From: VRUE01 sp044867645
GTDB taxonomy: Bacteria > Actinomycetota > Thermoleophilia > Solirubrobacterales > 70-9
Direction: 5' to 3'
Assembly (NCBI GenBank): GCA_044867645.1
Contig: JBIOVI010000025.1
Location: 62,001-126,000 of the forward strand
Length of the DNA stretch: 64,000 nt
Made by a program: the position numbers and the translations under genes. Below are positions 34,438 to 42,297 of this stretch, piece after piece. Position 1 is the first letter of the stretch. Each line of letters starts with the position of its first letter. Below the pieces are notes generated by a model, which saw only the letters and a list, made by a program, of their open reading frames with translations, was not told where the DNA came from and searched no databases.

Positions 34438-35259
34438 ATGAACCGACCGATGCGTTTTAGGCCGTCGCCTGCGATGGCCGTCGCGATCACGGCTCTCGTC
34501 ATGGCTGTTGCCGGGGCGGCGGTGGCCGCCATACCGAACCCAGACGGCAGCGTCGCTGCGTGCTATGGCAATGCCACCGGCAAGCTGAAGGTGATCGACA
34601 CCGGCGCTGGCGAGAGTTGCAAACACGGCGAAACGGCGCTCTCGCTCGCCGCAATGAATGGCGGGAAGGTGGCGAACTCCGACAAGCTCGACGGGCTGGA
34701 TTCGACTGCCTTTCTGAGCACGAGCACGGCGGCCGGCGGCGACCTGACCGGCACCTACCCGAATCCGGACATCGCCAGCGGCGTCGTCGGAACGGCGGAG
34801 ACCGGCACGGTTCCCGCCGCCCGCGCGACGAGTACGAGCGCCCAGAGCATCCCCGGAGACTTCACCGGGACGGCGATTGCGCTCAACAGCGAGGCCGCCG
34901 CCCACGGAGGCTTCGACACCGCCGACCTCCACGACGATGCGGTGAACAATTCGAGGCTCACCGCGCCGGTGGACGGCATCTACCTGGTGAGTGCCGAGGT
35001 CGGGTGGCAGGTCAGCGGAAGCGGACTGCGCCAGATTTCGATCATCGCACCGGCGCAGGCGCAACCGCAGATAGCCTCCGATCGCGACGAGCCGGTCAGC
35101 GGCTCGAACGACATGTTCCAGTCGGTCTCGGCGGTCACTCGCCTCGATGCGGGGGATTACATCGAGCTGGTCGTGAACCAAAGCAGCGGTATTGCACGAG
35201 ACTCACTCGCCGACTCAAACGAGTATCCGTTTCTCTCAATGGTCTGGCTAGGTCCGTAA
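34438..35259 (+). CDS. Secreted C1q/TNF-like beta-sandwich protein
   Basis: A 273-aa exported protein. The signal helix (about 10-30, MAVAITALVMAVAGAAVAA) precedes IPNPDGSVAACYGNATGKLK and CKHGETALSL, a cysteine-paired module I associate with Thermoleophilia secreted proteins. GGDLTGTYPNPDIASG (fibre-like) leads to a C-terminal domain (about 140-273) with FTGTAIALNSEAAAHGGFDT, GIYLVSAEVGWQV and LDAGDYIELVVNQSSG, the pattern of C1q-like trimeric folds. An AAAGGAG site supports the ATG. Probably a surface trimer. It is followed by a strong hairpin terminator. Confidence 0.8.
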   Translation: MNRPMRFRPSPAMAVAITALVMAVAGAAVAAIPNPDGSVAACYGNATGKLKVIDTGAGESCKHGETALSLAAMNGGKVANSDKLDGLDSTAFLSTSTAAGGDLTGTYPNPDIASGVVGTAETGTVPAARATSTSAQSIPGDFTGTAIALNSEAAAHGGFDTADLHDDAVNNSRLTAPVDGIYLVSAEVGWQVSGSGLRQISIIAPAQAQPQIASDRDEPVSGSNDMFQSVSAVTRLDAGDYIELVVNQSSGIARDSLADSNEYPFLSMVWLGP

Positions 35260-35288
35260 CGCACGACACGCAGACGCTACGGATACCG

Positions 35289-35326
35289 ATGCGGAGGGTC
35301 CCCCTTTTGCGGGGGACCCTCCGCAT
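35289..35326 (+). terminator. Strong hairpin terminator
   Basis: A perfect 16-bp GC-rich stem (35289-35304 with 35311-35326) around a six-base loop TTTTGC. It lies 29 bases after the C1q-like gene and 30 bases beyond the 3' end of the opposing tRNA-Ala, so it could stop transcription from both sides. There is no clear T-run. Confidence 0.75.
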
Positions 35327-35331
35327 GGCGA

Positions 35332-35369
35332 GTCGACAAGCAAGCAACCAAGCGATGGAGCTAGCCGGA
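35332..35369. repeat. Attachment-site repeat C, overlapping the intact tRNA-Ala 3' end
   Basis: This copy includes the tRNA 3' end (35356-35369) and its flank. The 27 bp at 35343-35369 recur in repeat A without mismatch and in repeat B with one. A 4-bp AAGC unit is duplicated here relative to B. It is the natural attB-type end of the island, which extends towards lower coordinates. Confidence 0.75.
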
Positions 35370-35428
35370 CTCGAACCGGCGACCTCCTGGGTGCGATCCA
35401 GGCGCTCTTCCAACTGAGCTATAGCCCC
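35356..35428 (-). tRNA. tRNA-Ala (anticodon CGC)
   Basis: A 73-nt cloverleaf on the minus strand. The acceptor GGGGCTA (from 35428) pairs with TAGCTCC, discriminator A at 35356. The anticodon stem CCTGG/CCAGG encloses loop ATCGCAC with anticodon CGC, reading GCG codons. The T-loop is TTCGAGT. No CCA is encoded. Its 3' end is the target of the att-like repeats. Confidence 0.95.
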
Positions 35429-35509
35429 GCGGGCGTGGCTGGGAGGAACGTCCCAAAGGCCTCGCAGGAGCAAGAATAACCGCATAGTCTTTAGCTTCCC
35501 GGAGCGAGT

Positions 35510-36439
35510 ATGGGCATTCTCGACGACGCGATCAAAGAGCACTTGGAGCTGAAGCGCCAGCACGGCGCCGGCGAGTCCGAGCTGCAGCAACTCGAGGACG
35601 AAGCCTTTGGCGCGGCCGAGCGGCCTGGGGACGAGGAATCGGCTCCCGATCCGCTTGCCGAGGCGCCCACCGAGTTCATGTCGCAGCCGGACCTGGAGCC
35701 CGCGCAGTCGCAGGCAGACGATGCGGGAGGGCCAGAGGAGGCAGCATCCGGGACCCAGGAGGCATCCTCTCGTCGCTCGCCGCGAGCCGAGATCGGTGAT
35801 CTGCAAGAGGCGCCGCCGACGGAGCCACCGGAGTATGTCGAGGAGGCCAAAGACTCAGGGGAGCACCCCGAAGAGCCCGACGAACCCGCCGAGGAGCCCT
35901 CGCCGGCGATGGAACACGAGGCCGTGTCCCCCGAGCAGCCCGAGCCAGAGGCGAGCGAACCCGAGCCGGAGATCCCGGCTGGCCCATCGACCGAGGAGCG
36001 GCAAGCGATCGCGGAGCAGCCGACCGAGATGTTCGACGTCGAGGAAGAGCTTGCCTCGTCGCAGTCGGAGGCGCCCTCCGAGGAGGAGCTGGTCGAGGAG
36101 AACATCGAAGAGCCACGACTGGCTCCGATCGACCCCCTCTCCAGCCTCGATGAGGACAGCGCCGCCGAGATCGACGACGAGGCCGACGACTTCTTCGACG
36201 AGAAGCGGCTCTCCGACGAGCTGGACCAGGCTCTAGAGGCGCCAGCCGAGGACGACGACGAGCCCGAGTACGAGCCGGAGCCTGAGTCCGAGGAGGAGCC
36301 GGAGGGTGAGGCCCAGCCGCCTGCCAACCACGACGAGGACGTGCTCGAGGAGACGCCGGACTTCCTCGAGGAGACTCCCGAGGACGACCAGCTCTGGTTC
36401 GAGCAGAAGCCCCCCAAGGACTTCGACTTCGACGACTGA
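35510..36439 (+). CDS. Acidic, disordered hypothetical protein
   Basis: A 309-aa protein of very low complexity: Glu, Asp, Pro, Ser and Ala dominate, giving a strongly negative charge. Only the N-terminus (MGILDDAIKEHLELKRQHGA, helical) and the C-terminus (LWFEQKPPKDFDFDD) look ordered or conserved. The N-terminal helix may dock onto a partner and the tail may act as an acidic spacer. It lies between two tRNA-Ala genes. The opposite strand has a long Ser-rich open frame that is a shadow. Confidence 0.7.
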   Translation: MGILDDAIKEHLELKRQHGAGESELQQLEDEAFGAAERPGDEESAPDPLAEAPTEFMSQPDLEPAQSQADDAGGPEEAASGTQEASSRRSPRAEIGDLQEAPPTEPPEYVEEAKDSGEHPEEPDEPAEEPSPAMEHEAVSPEQPEPEASEPEPEIPAGPSTEERQAIAEQPTEMFDVEEELASSQSEAPSEEELVEENIEEPRLAPIDPLSSLDEDSAAEIDDEADDFFDEKRLSDELDQALEAPAEDDDEPEYEPEPESEEEPEGEAQPPANHDEDVLEETPDFLEETPEDDQLWFEQKPPKDFDFDD

Positions 36440-36483
36440 TCCCTTGCGCCCCGCCCGGGCGCTCGTCCTACACTTCAGGCGAG

Positions 36484-36556
36484 GGGGCCATAGCTCAGCT
36501 GGAAGAGCGCCGCCTTTGCAAGGCGGAGGTCGCCGGTTCGAGCCCGGCTGGCTCCA
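36484..36556 (+). tRNA. tRNA-Ala (anticodon TGC)
   Basis: A 73-nt cloverleaf. The acceptor GGGGCCA pairs with TGGCTCC (36549-36555), with A as discriminator. The anticodon stem CCGCC/GGCGG encloses TTTGCAA with TGC at 36517-36519. The T-loop is TTCGAGC. No CCA is encoded. It lies 44 bases after the acidic protein gene. Confidence 0.95.
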
Positions 36557-36592
36557 TCGTTTTTCGCCGCTCTTGGCTGCTGCGTCAGTCCA

Positions 36593-37264
36593 CTACGCGT
36601 TCCGGCTGACGTAGTCCAGTCGCTTCTCGGCGGTGATGCGCATTCCCTCGTCGACCTGGTCGTCGGCAATCACGGCTGTGAGGGCGTCGATTGCGCGCTG
36701 GTCGCCCTTGCCCAGTATGCCCAGCGCATTGACTGCAGCCGGAAGGACATCCTGAGTCCGCGAGGCGACGACGTCAAGCAGCGCCTGCATTGCATCATCC
36801 TTCCGCGTTGTCACCGCCCCCAGTCCGGACGCGGCCGCGTAGCGGACCCCGAAATCGCGACCCTGGTCGGCGAGCGTGTCGATCAGGGCTTGCACACCGT
36901 CAGGCGTCCTTGCCAGCGCATAGTGGAGCCCGAAAAAGTCATCGATGCGATCGAGCATGGGTGCAACCGCCCGTGGATCCCCGATCTCCGCGAGAATCTC
37001 GCCGGCATCCGCGGCTATTCCAATATTGATTTCGTCCTCGCTGGTGCGCTGCTCATAGTCAGACGGTGGGGCGGGGGTTTCCTGGATCAGCTCGATCAGC
37101 GGCTCGACGGCGTCGGTACCCATCTCCGTGAGTCGTTGCTTTGAGCGCATGTAGCGTGGACGATTGATCAGGCCGATGCTGTCGCGCTCGTTATCGGCGC
37201 GCTCCTGTCGCATCGTCGCCAACTCGGCCTGGAGCTTCTCTTCCGGACTGCGCCTACGGAACAT
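36593..37264 (-). CDS. HEAT-repeat protein
   Basis: A 223-aa all-helical protein. A charged N-terminal helix (LQAELATMRQERADNERDSI) is followed by HEAT/PBS-type units: GTDAVEPLIELI, AGEILAEIGDPRAVAPMLDR, YAAASGLGAVTTRKDDAMQA and AVNALGILGKGDQRAIDALT. HEAT arrays act as protein-binding scaffolds. No catalytic motif. It is encoded downstream of lipA on the same strand, with about 100 bases between. Confidence 0.8.
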   Translation of the reverse strand: MFRRRSPEEKLQAELATMRQERADNERDSIGLINRPRYMRSKQRLTEMGTDAVEPLIELIQETPAPPSDYEQRTSEDEINIGIAADAGEILAEIGDPRAVAPMLDRIDDFFGLHYALARTPDGVQALIDTLADQGRDFGVRYAAASGLGAVTTRKDDAMQALLDVVASRTQDVLPAAVNALGILGKGDQRAIDALTAVIADDQVDEGMRITAEKRLDYVSRNA

Positions 37265-37368
37265 CTCTCCCTCGCTGTTTCATGCTGAAGACGGCGATCA
37301 CGCGTCAACCTACCATCGCCTTGCCAGGTCTCGCGCCTCGTTGGCGCGGCGTGTCGCCAGGCGGTCGC

Positions 37369-38340
37369 TCAGCCTGCCGCGGCGGGCTGCGGCAGGTGCT
37401 GGTCGGCGTGGTAGCTGGAGCGGACCAGCGGTCCGGCGGCGACCGACTCGAAGCCGATCGCGTAGGCCTCGCGCTCCAGCGCCTCGAACTCCTCGGGGTG
37501 CCAATAGCGCTCGACCGGCAGGTGGTTTTCGGTGGGGCGGAGGTACTGGCCGACGGTCAGCACTTGGACCCGATGCTCGCGCAGGATGCCAAAGGTCTCG
37601 ATCATCTCCTCGAAGGACTCGCCCAGCCCAACCATCAGCCCCGACTTGGTGACGACGTCGGTGCCGCCCATCTCCTTCGCCATCCGCAGCACCCGGGCCG
37701 AGCGCAGGAACTTGGAACCGCGGCGCGCCTTTGGGTAGAGGCGCGGCACCGTCTCGACGTTGTGGTTGAAGACGTCGGGCCGCTCGTGGATCACCTTGGC
37801 GAGCGGCATCTCCTGACCGCGGAAGTCGGGGGTGAGCACCTCGACCTTGCAGCCGGGCGCCTGCATGCGGATCGAGCGGATCACACCGACGAAGGCGCTG
37901 GCCCCGTAGTCGGGCAGGTCGTCGCGATCGACCGAGGTGACCACCGCGTGGCGCAGCCCCATCCTCTTCACCTGGTTGGCGACGCGCAGCGGCTCCAGCG
38001 GATCGTTCCAGCTCGGCACCCCGGTCTTCACGTTGCAGAAGCCGCAGCGGCGGGTGCAGACGTCGCCGAGGATCATGAAGGTCGCCGTGCCGCGCTCCCA
38101 GCACTCGCCGACGTTGGGGCAGTTGGCCTCCTCGCAGACGGTGTGGAGGTTGTCGTTGCCGATCATTGCCTTCAGCCGCCGGTAGGTCGGCCCGCCCGGC
38201 GCCGGCACTTTCAGCCAGGGCGGCTTGCGGGCGCGGCGGAAGGGGACGGCGCCGTCGCCGTCGGTCGCGGTCCCGCCCGGCTTGGCGCGGGAACGGGTGA
38301 CGTGGACGCGCTCGATCGTCTCTGGCACCGGCTCGCTCAT
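37369..38340 (-). CDS. lipA: Lipoyl synthase
   Basis: A 323-aa radical SAM enzyme that inserts two sulfurs into octanoyl groups on E2 or GcvH proteins. The auxiliary cluster cysteines are Cys69, Cys74 and Cys80 (CEEANCPNVGEC). The radical SAM cluster is Cys95-x3-Cys99-x2-Cys102 (CTRRCGFC). TSVDRDDLPDYGA and LMVGLGE are family motifs. The ATG overlaps the lipB stop (ATGA), so the pair is coupled. Its likely target is the PDH E2 encoded 2.5 kb away. Confidence 0.98.
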   Translation of the reverse strand: MSEPVPETIERVHVTRSRAKPGGTATDGDGAVPFRRARKPPWLKVPAPGGPTYRRLKAMIGNDNLHTVCEEANCPNVGECWERGTATFMILGDVCTRRCGFCNVKTGVPSWNDPLEPLRVANQVKRMGLRHAVVTSVDRDDLPDYGASAFVGVIRSIRMQAPGCKVEVLTPDFRGQEMPLAKVIHERPDVFNHNVETVPRLYPKARRGSKFLRSARVLRMAKEMGGTDVVTKSGLMVGLGESFEEMIETFGILREHRVQVLTVGQYLRPTENHLPVERYWHPEEFEALEREAYAIGFESVAAGPLVRSSYHADQHLPQPAAAG

Positions 38341-39071
38341 GCGATGCCGAGCCTAGCGCTGTCGATACCCAGCGCCGTGGGCTCGGTCGGAACCGGCGCT
38401 CGGCCGAAGACCTCTCCGAAGCGATCCACCACCGCGGCGGCGAAGGCGACGAGGTCCTGCTCGGCGCCCAGCTCGCGGCTGAGCGAAGTGACCCGACAGT
38501 TGTCGATCCCGCAGGGGACGACCCACTCGAAGGGCTGCAGGTCGTTGTTGACGTTGACGGCCAGGCCGTGGGTGGTGACGCCGCGGCTGACGTGGACGCC
38601 GATCGAGGCGATCTTCCGCGCCGCGTCGACGCCGGCCTCCGGGCCCGGCCGCTCGCCCTCCGTCCAGACGCCCGTCAATCCCTCGATCGTCCGCGCCGCC
38701 ACCCCGTTAACGCCCAGCGCCTGTATCGCCACCCGCTCCAGCCGTCGCACGTACTCGTGGACGTCGTCGTCGTAGGGCTTCAATGAGACGATCGGGTAGG
38801 CGACCAGCTGCCCAGGACCGTGGTAGGTGACCCGGCCGCCGCGATCGGTGTCGTGGATCTCGATCCCCTGCATTTCGTACCACTCGGCCTGCATCGGCAG
38901 CTCCTCGTCGGTGGAGCGGCGGCCGCGCGTGTAGACGGGTGGGTGCTCGAGCAGCAGCAGCACGTCCGGCACCTCGCCCTCCTGCCGCGCTCCCTCGAGC
39001 CAGCGCTGGGCGACGCGCGCCTCCTCGTAGGGGACGAGCCCGCAGCGGACGACCAGGATTTCATCGCTCAC
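38337..39071 (-). CDS. lipB: Lipoyl(octanoyl) transferase
   Basis: A 244-aa enzyme that moves octanoate from acyl carrier protein to lipoyl domains. Catalytic Lys153 is in ARKIASIGVH and Cys187 in VVPCGI. RGGRVTYHGPGQLVAYPI is the hallmark segment. Length is normal for the family. It is first of the lipB-lipA operon and divergent from a large membrane protein gene. Confidence 0.97.
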   Translation of the reverse strand: MSDEILVVRCGLVPYEEARVAQRWLEGARQEGEVPDVLLLLEHPPVYTRGRRSTDEELPMQAEWYEMQGIEIHDTDRGGRVTYHGPGQLVAYPIVSLKPYDDDVHEYVRRLERVAIQALGVNGVAARTIEGLTGVWTEGERPGPEAGVDAARKIASIGVHVSRGVTTHGLAVNVNNDLQPFEWVVPCGIDNCRVTSLSRELGAEQDLVAFAAAVVDRFGEVFGRAPVPTEPTALGIDSARLGIA

Positions 39072-39127
39072 TCTTGAAATCGTTGCACGGCGCCCCGGTC
39101 TCGTCTCTATCCTTGGCGCCGCTCCCC

Positions 39128-40750
39128 ATGGTCCAGTCCAAGGCTCTCCGACCCGACTGGCTTCCGGCCGTGGCGCTCAGCGCCGCGCTCGCCGCCGCGA
39201 TGCTGGCCTGGAACCCGCAGGTCGGCGACCTCGCCGCCCAGGTCTTCCGCACCGAGCTGTTCCAGCGCGGTGGCCTCGCGATCTGGAACGGCAGCTGGTA
39301 CGGCGGCCATTACACCCTCACCTACAGCGTCCTCTTCCCGCCGCTGGCGGCGCTGCTCGGGCCGCGGCTGGTCGGGACCTTGGCCGTCGTCGCCTCCTCC
39401 TACTTCTTCGACCGCCTCGTGCGCGACCGCTGGGGCGAGGCGGCCCGCTGGGCGACGCTCTGGTTCGCGGCCGGCGTGGTGACGCTGCTCGCCGACGGGC
39501 AGCTGACCTTCGCGCTCGGAGTCGCCTTCGCGCTTGCCGCCCTGCGCTTTCTGCAGCTGAAGCGGCCGGCCTTGGCGCTTGTCGCGGGTGCGGCCTGCGC
39601 CCTCTCGAGCCCGGTCGCGGCTGCGTTCCTGGCCGGCGTGCTGCTGGCTGGCACCCTGCCCCGCGACCGCCGCTCTCACCTGGCCGCGATCTGGGTCGCC
39701 TGCCTCGCGCTCGGCCTGGTGCTCGTCCCCAACCTCGCCTTCCCCGAATCCGGCCAGTTCCCCTTCGCCTTCTCCTCCTATTTGGCGATCCCGCTCTGGT
39801 GCGGCGGCGCGCTCTTCGTCACCCGCGGCCTTGCCGGGGAGGAGCGGCAGCTGCGGCGAGTGCTGATCGCCTACGCGCTGGCGGCGACCGTGTTGTGGCT
39901 GGCGCCCAACCCAATGGGGGGCAACGCGGCCCGCCTCGGCGCGCTGTTCGGCGGGCCGATCCTGGCTGCCGTCGTCCTCGCCCGCCGACCGCGGCTGTCC
40001 AGCTTCTCGACCGCGATCCTCGCGCTGGCCCTGGCCGGCGGCCTCTACTGGCAGGTGACCGCGAGCGTCAATCAGATTGCCCGCAGCGTCGGCGACCCGT
40101 CCACCGCTTCGGCCTACTTCACGCCCGTGTCTTCGTGGTTGCGCGACCATGACGGCAGCACCGCGCGGATCGAGGTGCCGCCGACCGCCAACCACTGGGA
40201 GTCGGCCTACCTGGCGCCGGAATTCGAACTGGCGCGGGGCTGGCTGCGCCAACTCGACACGACCCGCGACGACGTCTTCTATGGCGACGATGAGCCGCTG
40301 ACCGATCGCACCTACCGGACCTGGCTCCACGACAACGCGATTCGCTATGTGGCGCTGCCCGACGCACCACTCGACTACTCCTCGGTTGCCGAGCGGCGCC
40401 TGATCCTGGCCAACCCGCCCTATTTGGAGCCGCGCTGGAGCGACGCCCACTGGCGCGTCTATGAAGTGAGGGAGCCGGCGCCGCTGGTGCAGCCACTCGA
40501 CTCCGGGACGGCAGCGGTCCGCTGGCTCGGCCGCAGCGGCTTCGCCCTCGACGTTACCCAACCCGGCGAGTTCCTCGTCCGGGTCGCCTTCACCCCCTAC
40601 TGGTCGATCGCCCGCGGCAGCGGCTGCCTGCTCCGCCACGGCGACTGGACCTTGGCGCGTGCGAGCCATCCCGGCGTCTTCCGCGTCGCCGCCGACTTCT
40701 CGCTTCCGCGGGCCTGGAATGCGGTGACCGGCGCCCACAAGACTTGCTGA
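39128..40750 (+). CDS. Polytopic membrane protein of unknown function (GT-C-like)
   Basis: A 540-aa protein. About ten hydrophobic helices span residues 10-345, and a soluble extracytoplasmic-type domain fills 350-540 (YFTPVSSWLRDHD, IRYVALPDAPLDYS, RWSDAHWRVYEV). An aromatic loop IWNGSWYGGHYTLTY after helix 1 recalls the first loop of GT-C glycosyltransferases and related proteins, but no DxD or EED motif is clear. It may handle lipid-linked sugars or membrane polymers; this is uncertain. Confidence 0.65.
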   Translation: MVQSKALRPDWLPAVALSAALAAAMLAWNPQVGDLAAQVFRTELFQRGGLAIWNGSWYGGHYTLTYSVLFPPLAALLGPRLVGTLAVVASSYFFDRLVRDRWGEAARWATLWFAAGVVTLLADGQLTFALGVAFALAALRFLQLKRPALALVAGAACALSSPVAAAFLAGVLLAGTLPRDRRSHLAAIWVACLALGLVLVPNLAFPESGQFPFAFSSYLAIPLWCGGALFVTRGLAGEERQLRRVLIAYALAATVLWLAPNPMGGNAARLGALFGGPILAAVVLARRPRLSSFSTAILALALAGGLYWQVTASVNQIARSVGDPSTASAYFTPVSSWLRDHDGSTARIEVPPTANHWESAYLAPEFELARGWLRQLDTTRDDVFYGDDEPLTDRTYRTWLHDNAIRYVALPDAPLDYSSVAERRLILANPPYLEPRWSDAHWRVYEVREPAPLVQPLDSGTAAVRWLGRSGFALDVTQPGEFLVRVAFTPYWSIARGSGCLLRHGDWTLARASHPGVFRVAADFSLPRAWNAVTGAHKTC

Positions 40751-40824
40751 GCGGGGGCAGTCGCTTCCCGTGACTCAATGCAGGATTGTGGCCCCAATAG
40801 GGGGTGCAAAGCTTCATCCAATCG

Positions 40825-42138
40825 CTAGAGGGCGAGGGAAAGGGGCTCTTCGAGCAGCGACCTGATGCGGGCGAGGAACTCGGCCGCGGGGGCGCCGTAG
40901 AGGATGCGGTGGTCGCAGGCAAGGTCGACCGACATCAGGTGGGCGGTGGTCAGCTCGCCGTCGCGGACGACTGGGCGCTCCTCGATAGCGCCGACGGCGA
41001 GGATCGCCGCCTGCGGTGGGTTGATCACCGCCGAGAAGCCGTCGATCCCGTACATCCCCAGGTTGGAGACGGTGAAGGTGGCGCCGGAGAGCTCCGGCGG
41101 AGTGATCTGGCCGTCGCGCACACGTTGCGCCAGCGCCCGCGACTCCGAGGCGATCTGCCGCAGGCCCTTGCGATCGGCGTCGAAGACGGTGGGGACGATC
41201 AGCGCGTCCTTCGCCGCGACGGCGACGCCGACGTTGACCCGCGAGTAGAGCTCGAAGCGCCCGTCCCGATAGGCGCCGTTGGCCCGCGGATGCTCGCGCA
41301 GCGCCAACGCGCAGGCCTTGACGATCATGTCGTTGAAGGAGGGCACGACGTCGCCCGCCACCGCCCGAGCCTTCACTTGGGCCCGTCCCGCCACCGCCTC
41401 GCTCATATCCACCGTGGCGCGCAGGTAGAAGTGCGGCGCCGTCGCCTTCGACTCCGACATCCGCCGAGCGATCGTCGCCTGCAGCTTCGAGAGGTCTTCG
41501 TAGGACGTTTGACCCTTCGCGGTCTCGGGACCACCCTCAGCGGCGGCACCCGCGGAAGACGCGCGCTCGACATCCGCCTTGACGATCCGGCCACCCGGCC
41601 CGGACCCCTCCAGCTGCGTTAAGTCAAGCTGACGTTCTTTGGCGATGCGACGCGCCAGCGGTGAAGCTTTCGGCCGATGCCCGTCGCCGTCGGTCGGAGC
41701 TGCCTCGGCGGTGGTCGGAGCCCGAGACTCATGCGCCCCTCCCGCGGGTGGCGCCGTAGGGGGGACCTCCCCCGAGGAGGCTTTAGCTACCGCAGGGGGA
41801 GGTGGGTCCCCTGCCGTGACAGGACCCGCGGGCCGGGACTCATCGGTCTCTTGCTCTTCCGCCGCTGCGGCGCTGGATCCCTCGGCGTCCTGTCGCTCAC
41901 CATCACCCTCCCCGACCCGCGCAATGGGAGTGCCGATGGCCACCGTCTCACCCTCCTGCACGAGGATCTCCACCAACGTCCCCGCAACGTCGGCTTCATA
42001 GGCCATGTTCGCCTTGTCGGTCTCGATTTCCACGAGTTCGTCACCCACAGCGACCTCGTCCCCGACCTGTTTCAGCCACTGAAGGATCGTCCCCTCCTCC
42101 ATCGAGTCAGACAATCTCGGCATAACCACGTCAGACAC
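40825..42138 (-). CDS. pdhC: Pyruvate (2-oxo acid) dehydrogenase E2, dihydrolipoamide acyltransferase
   Basis: A 437-aa E2. One lipoyl domain (1-80) has the lipoylated Lys42 in ETDKANM. An Ala/Pro/Glu linker follows. The E1/E3-binding domain is near 150-185 (SPLARRIAKERQLDLTQLEG). The acyltransferase core runs from about 215 to 437, with His410 in DHRILYGAPAAEF; the usual catalytic-loop Asp is Tyr here. GGAGGGAT before the GTG at 42138 decides the start; the longer frame would read through the repeat element. It follows pdhB across a 159-base structured gap. Confidence 0.95.
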   Translation of the reverse strand: MSDVVMPRLSDSMEEGTILQWLKQVGDEVAVGDELVEIETDKANMAYEADVAGTLVEILVQEGETVAIGTPIARVGEGDGERQDAEGSSAAAAEEQETDESRPAGPVTAGDPPPPAVAKASSGEVPPTAPPAGGAHESRAPTTAEAAPTDGDGHRPKASPLARRIAKERQLDLTQLEGSGPGGRIVKADVERASSAGAAAEGGPETAKGQTSYEDLSKLQATIARRMSESKATAPHFYLRATVDMSEAVAGRAQVKARAVAGDVVPSFNDMIVKACALALREHPRANGAYRDGRFELYSRVNVGVAVAAKDALIVPTVFDADRKGLRQIASESRALAQRVRDGQITPPELSGATFTVSNLGMYGIDGFSAVINPPQAAILAVGAIEERPVVRDGELTTAHLMSVDLACDHRILYGAPAAEFLARIRSLLEEPLSLAL

Positions 42139-42167
42139 GGGCGATCCCTCCGAGTGCGTCTGGAAGA

Positions 42168-42294
42168 GGGAGTCGGGTGTGTCTCGACGGTGCCTCGCAA
42201 AGCGGCCCCGGCAGGGTGATCCCAGCCGCGAAGCGGCACCGAATTCCACCGCCGGAGGCGGTGGTGGGCAGCCGGCGAGACATACCCGACTCCC
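42168..42294. repeat. Branched inverted-repeat element between pdhB and pdhC
   Basis: Outer arms GGGAGTCGGGTGTGTCTCG (42168-42186) and its near complement (42276-42294, one mismatch) enclose two inner hairpins. These are GCCGC-GAA-GCGGC (42225-42237) and CCACCGCC-GGA-GGCGGTGG (42246-42264). In RNA this would form a multi-branch structure. It fills the only long gap in an otherwise overlapping operon. It may be a processing or attenuation element, or a small inserted repeat (MITE or REP-like). Confidence 0.7.
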
Positions 42295-42297
42295 CCA

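Noticed and set aside
35330..35417. Coding frame reading MELAGLEPATSWVRSRR
   Set aside because: This is a read-through of the tRNA-Ala gene, not a protein; the cloverleaf explains the sequence.
30000..35500. An integrase or transposase gene for the tRNA-Ala island
   Set aside because: I looked for tyrosine recombinase (R...HxxR...Y), serine recombinase and DDE transposase patterns in all frames supplied and found none; only the repeats support integration.
35491..36417. A 308-residue Ser-rich open frame antisense to the acidic protein
   Set aside because: It mirrors the Glu/Asp codon bias of the plus-strand gene; the Ser-only composition has no signal or motif.
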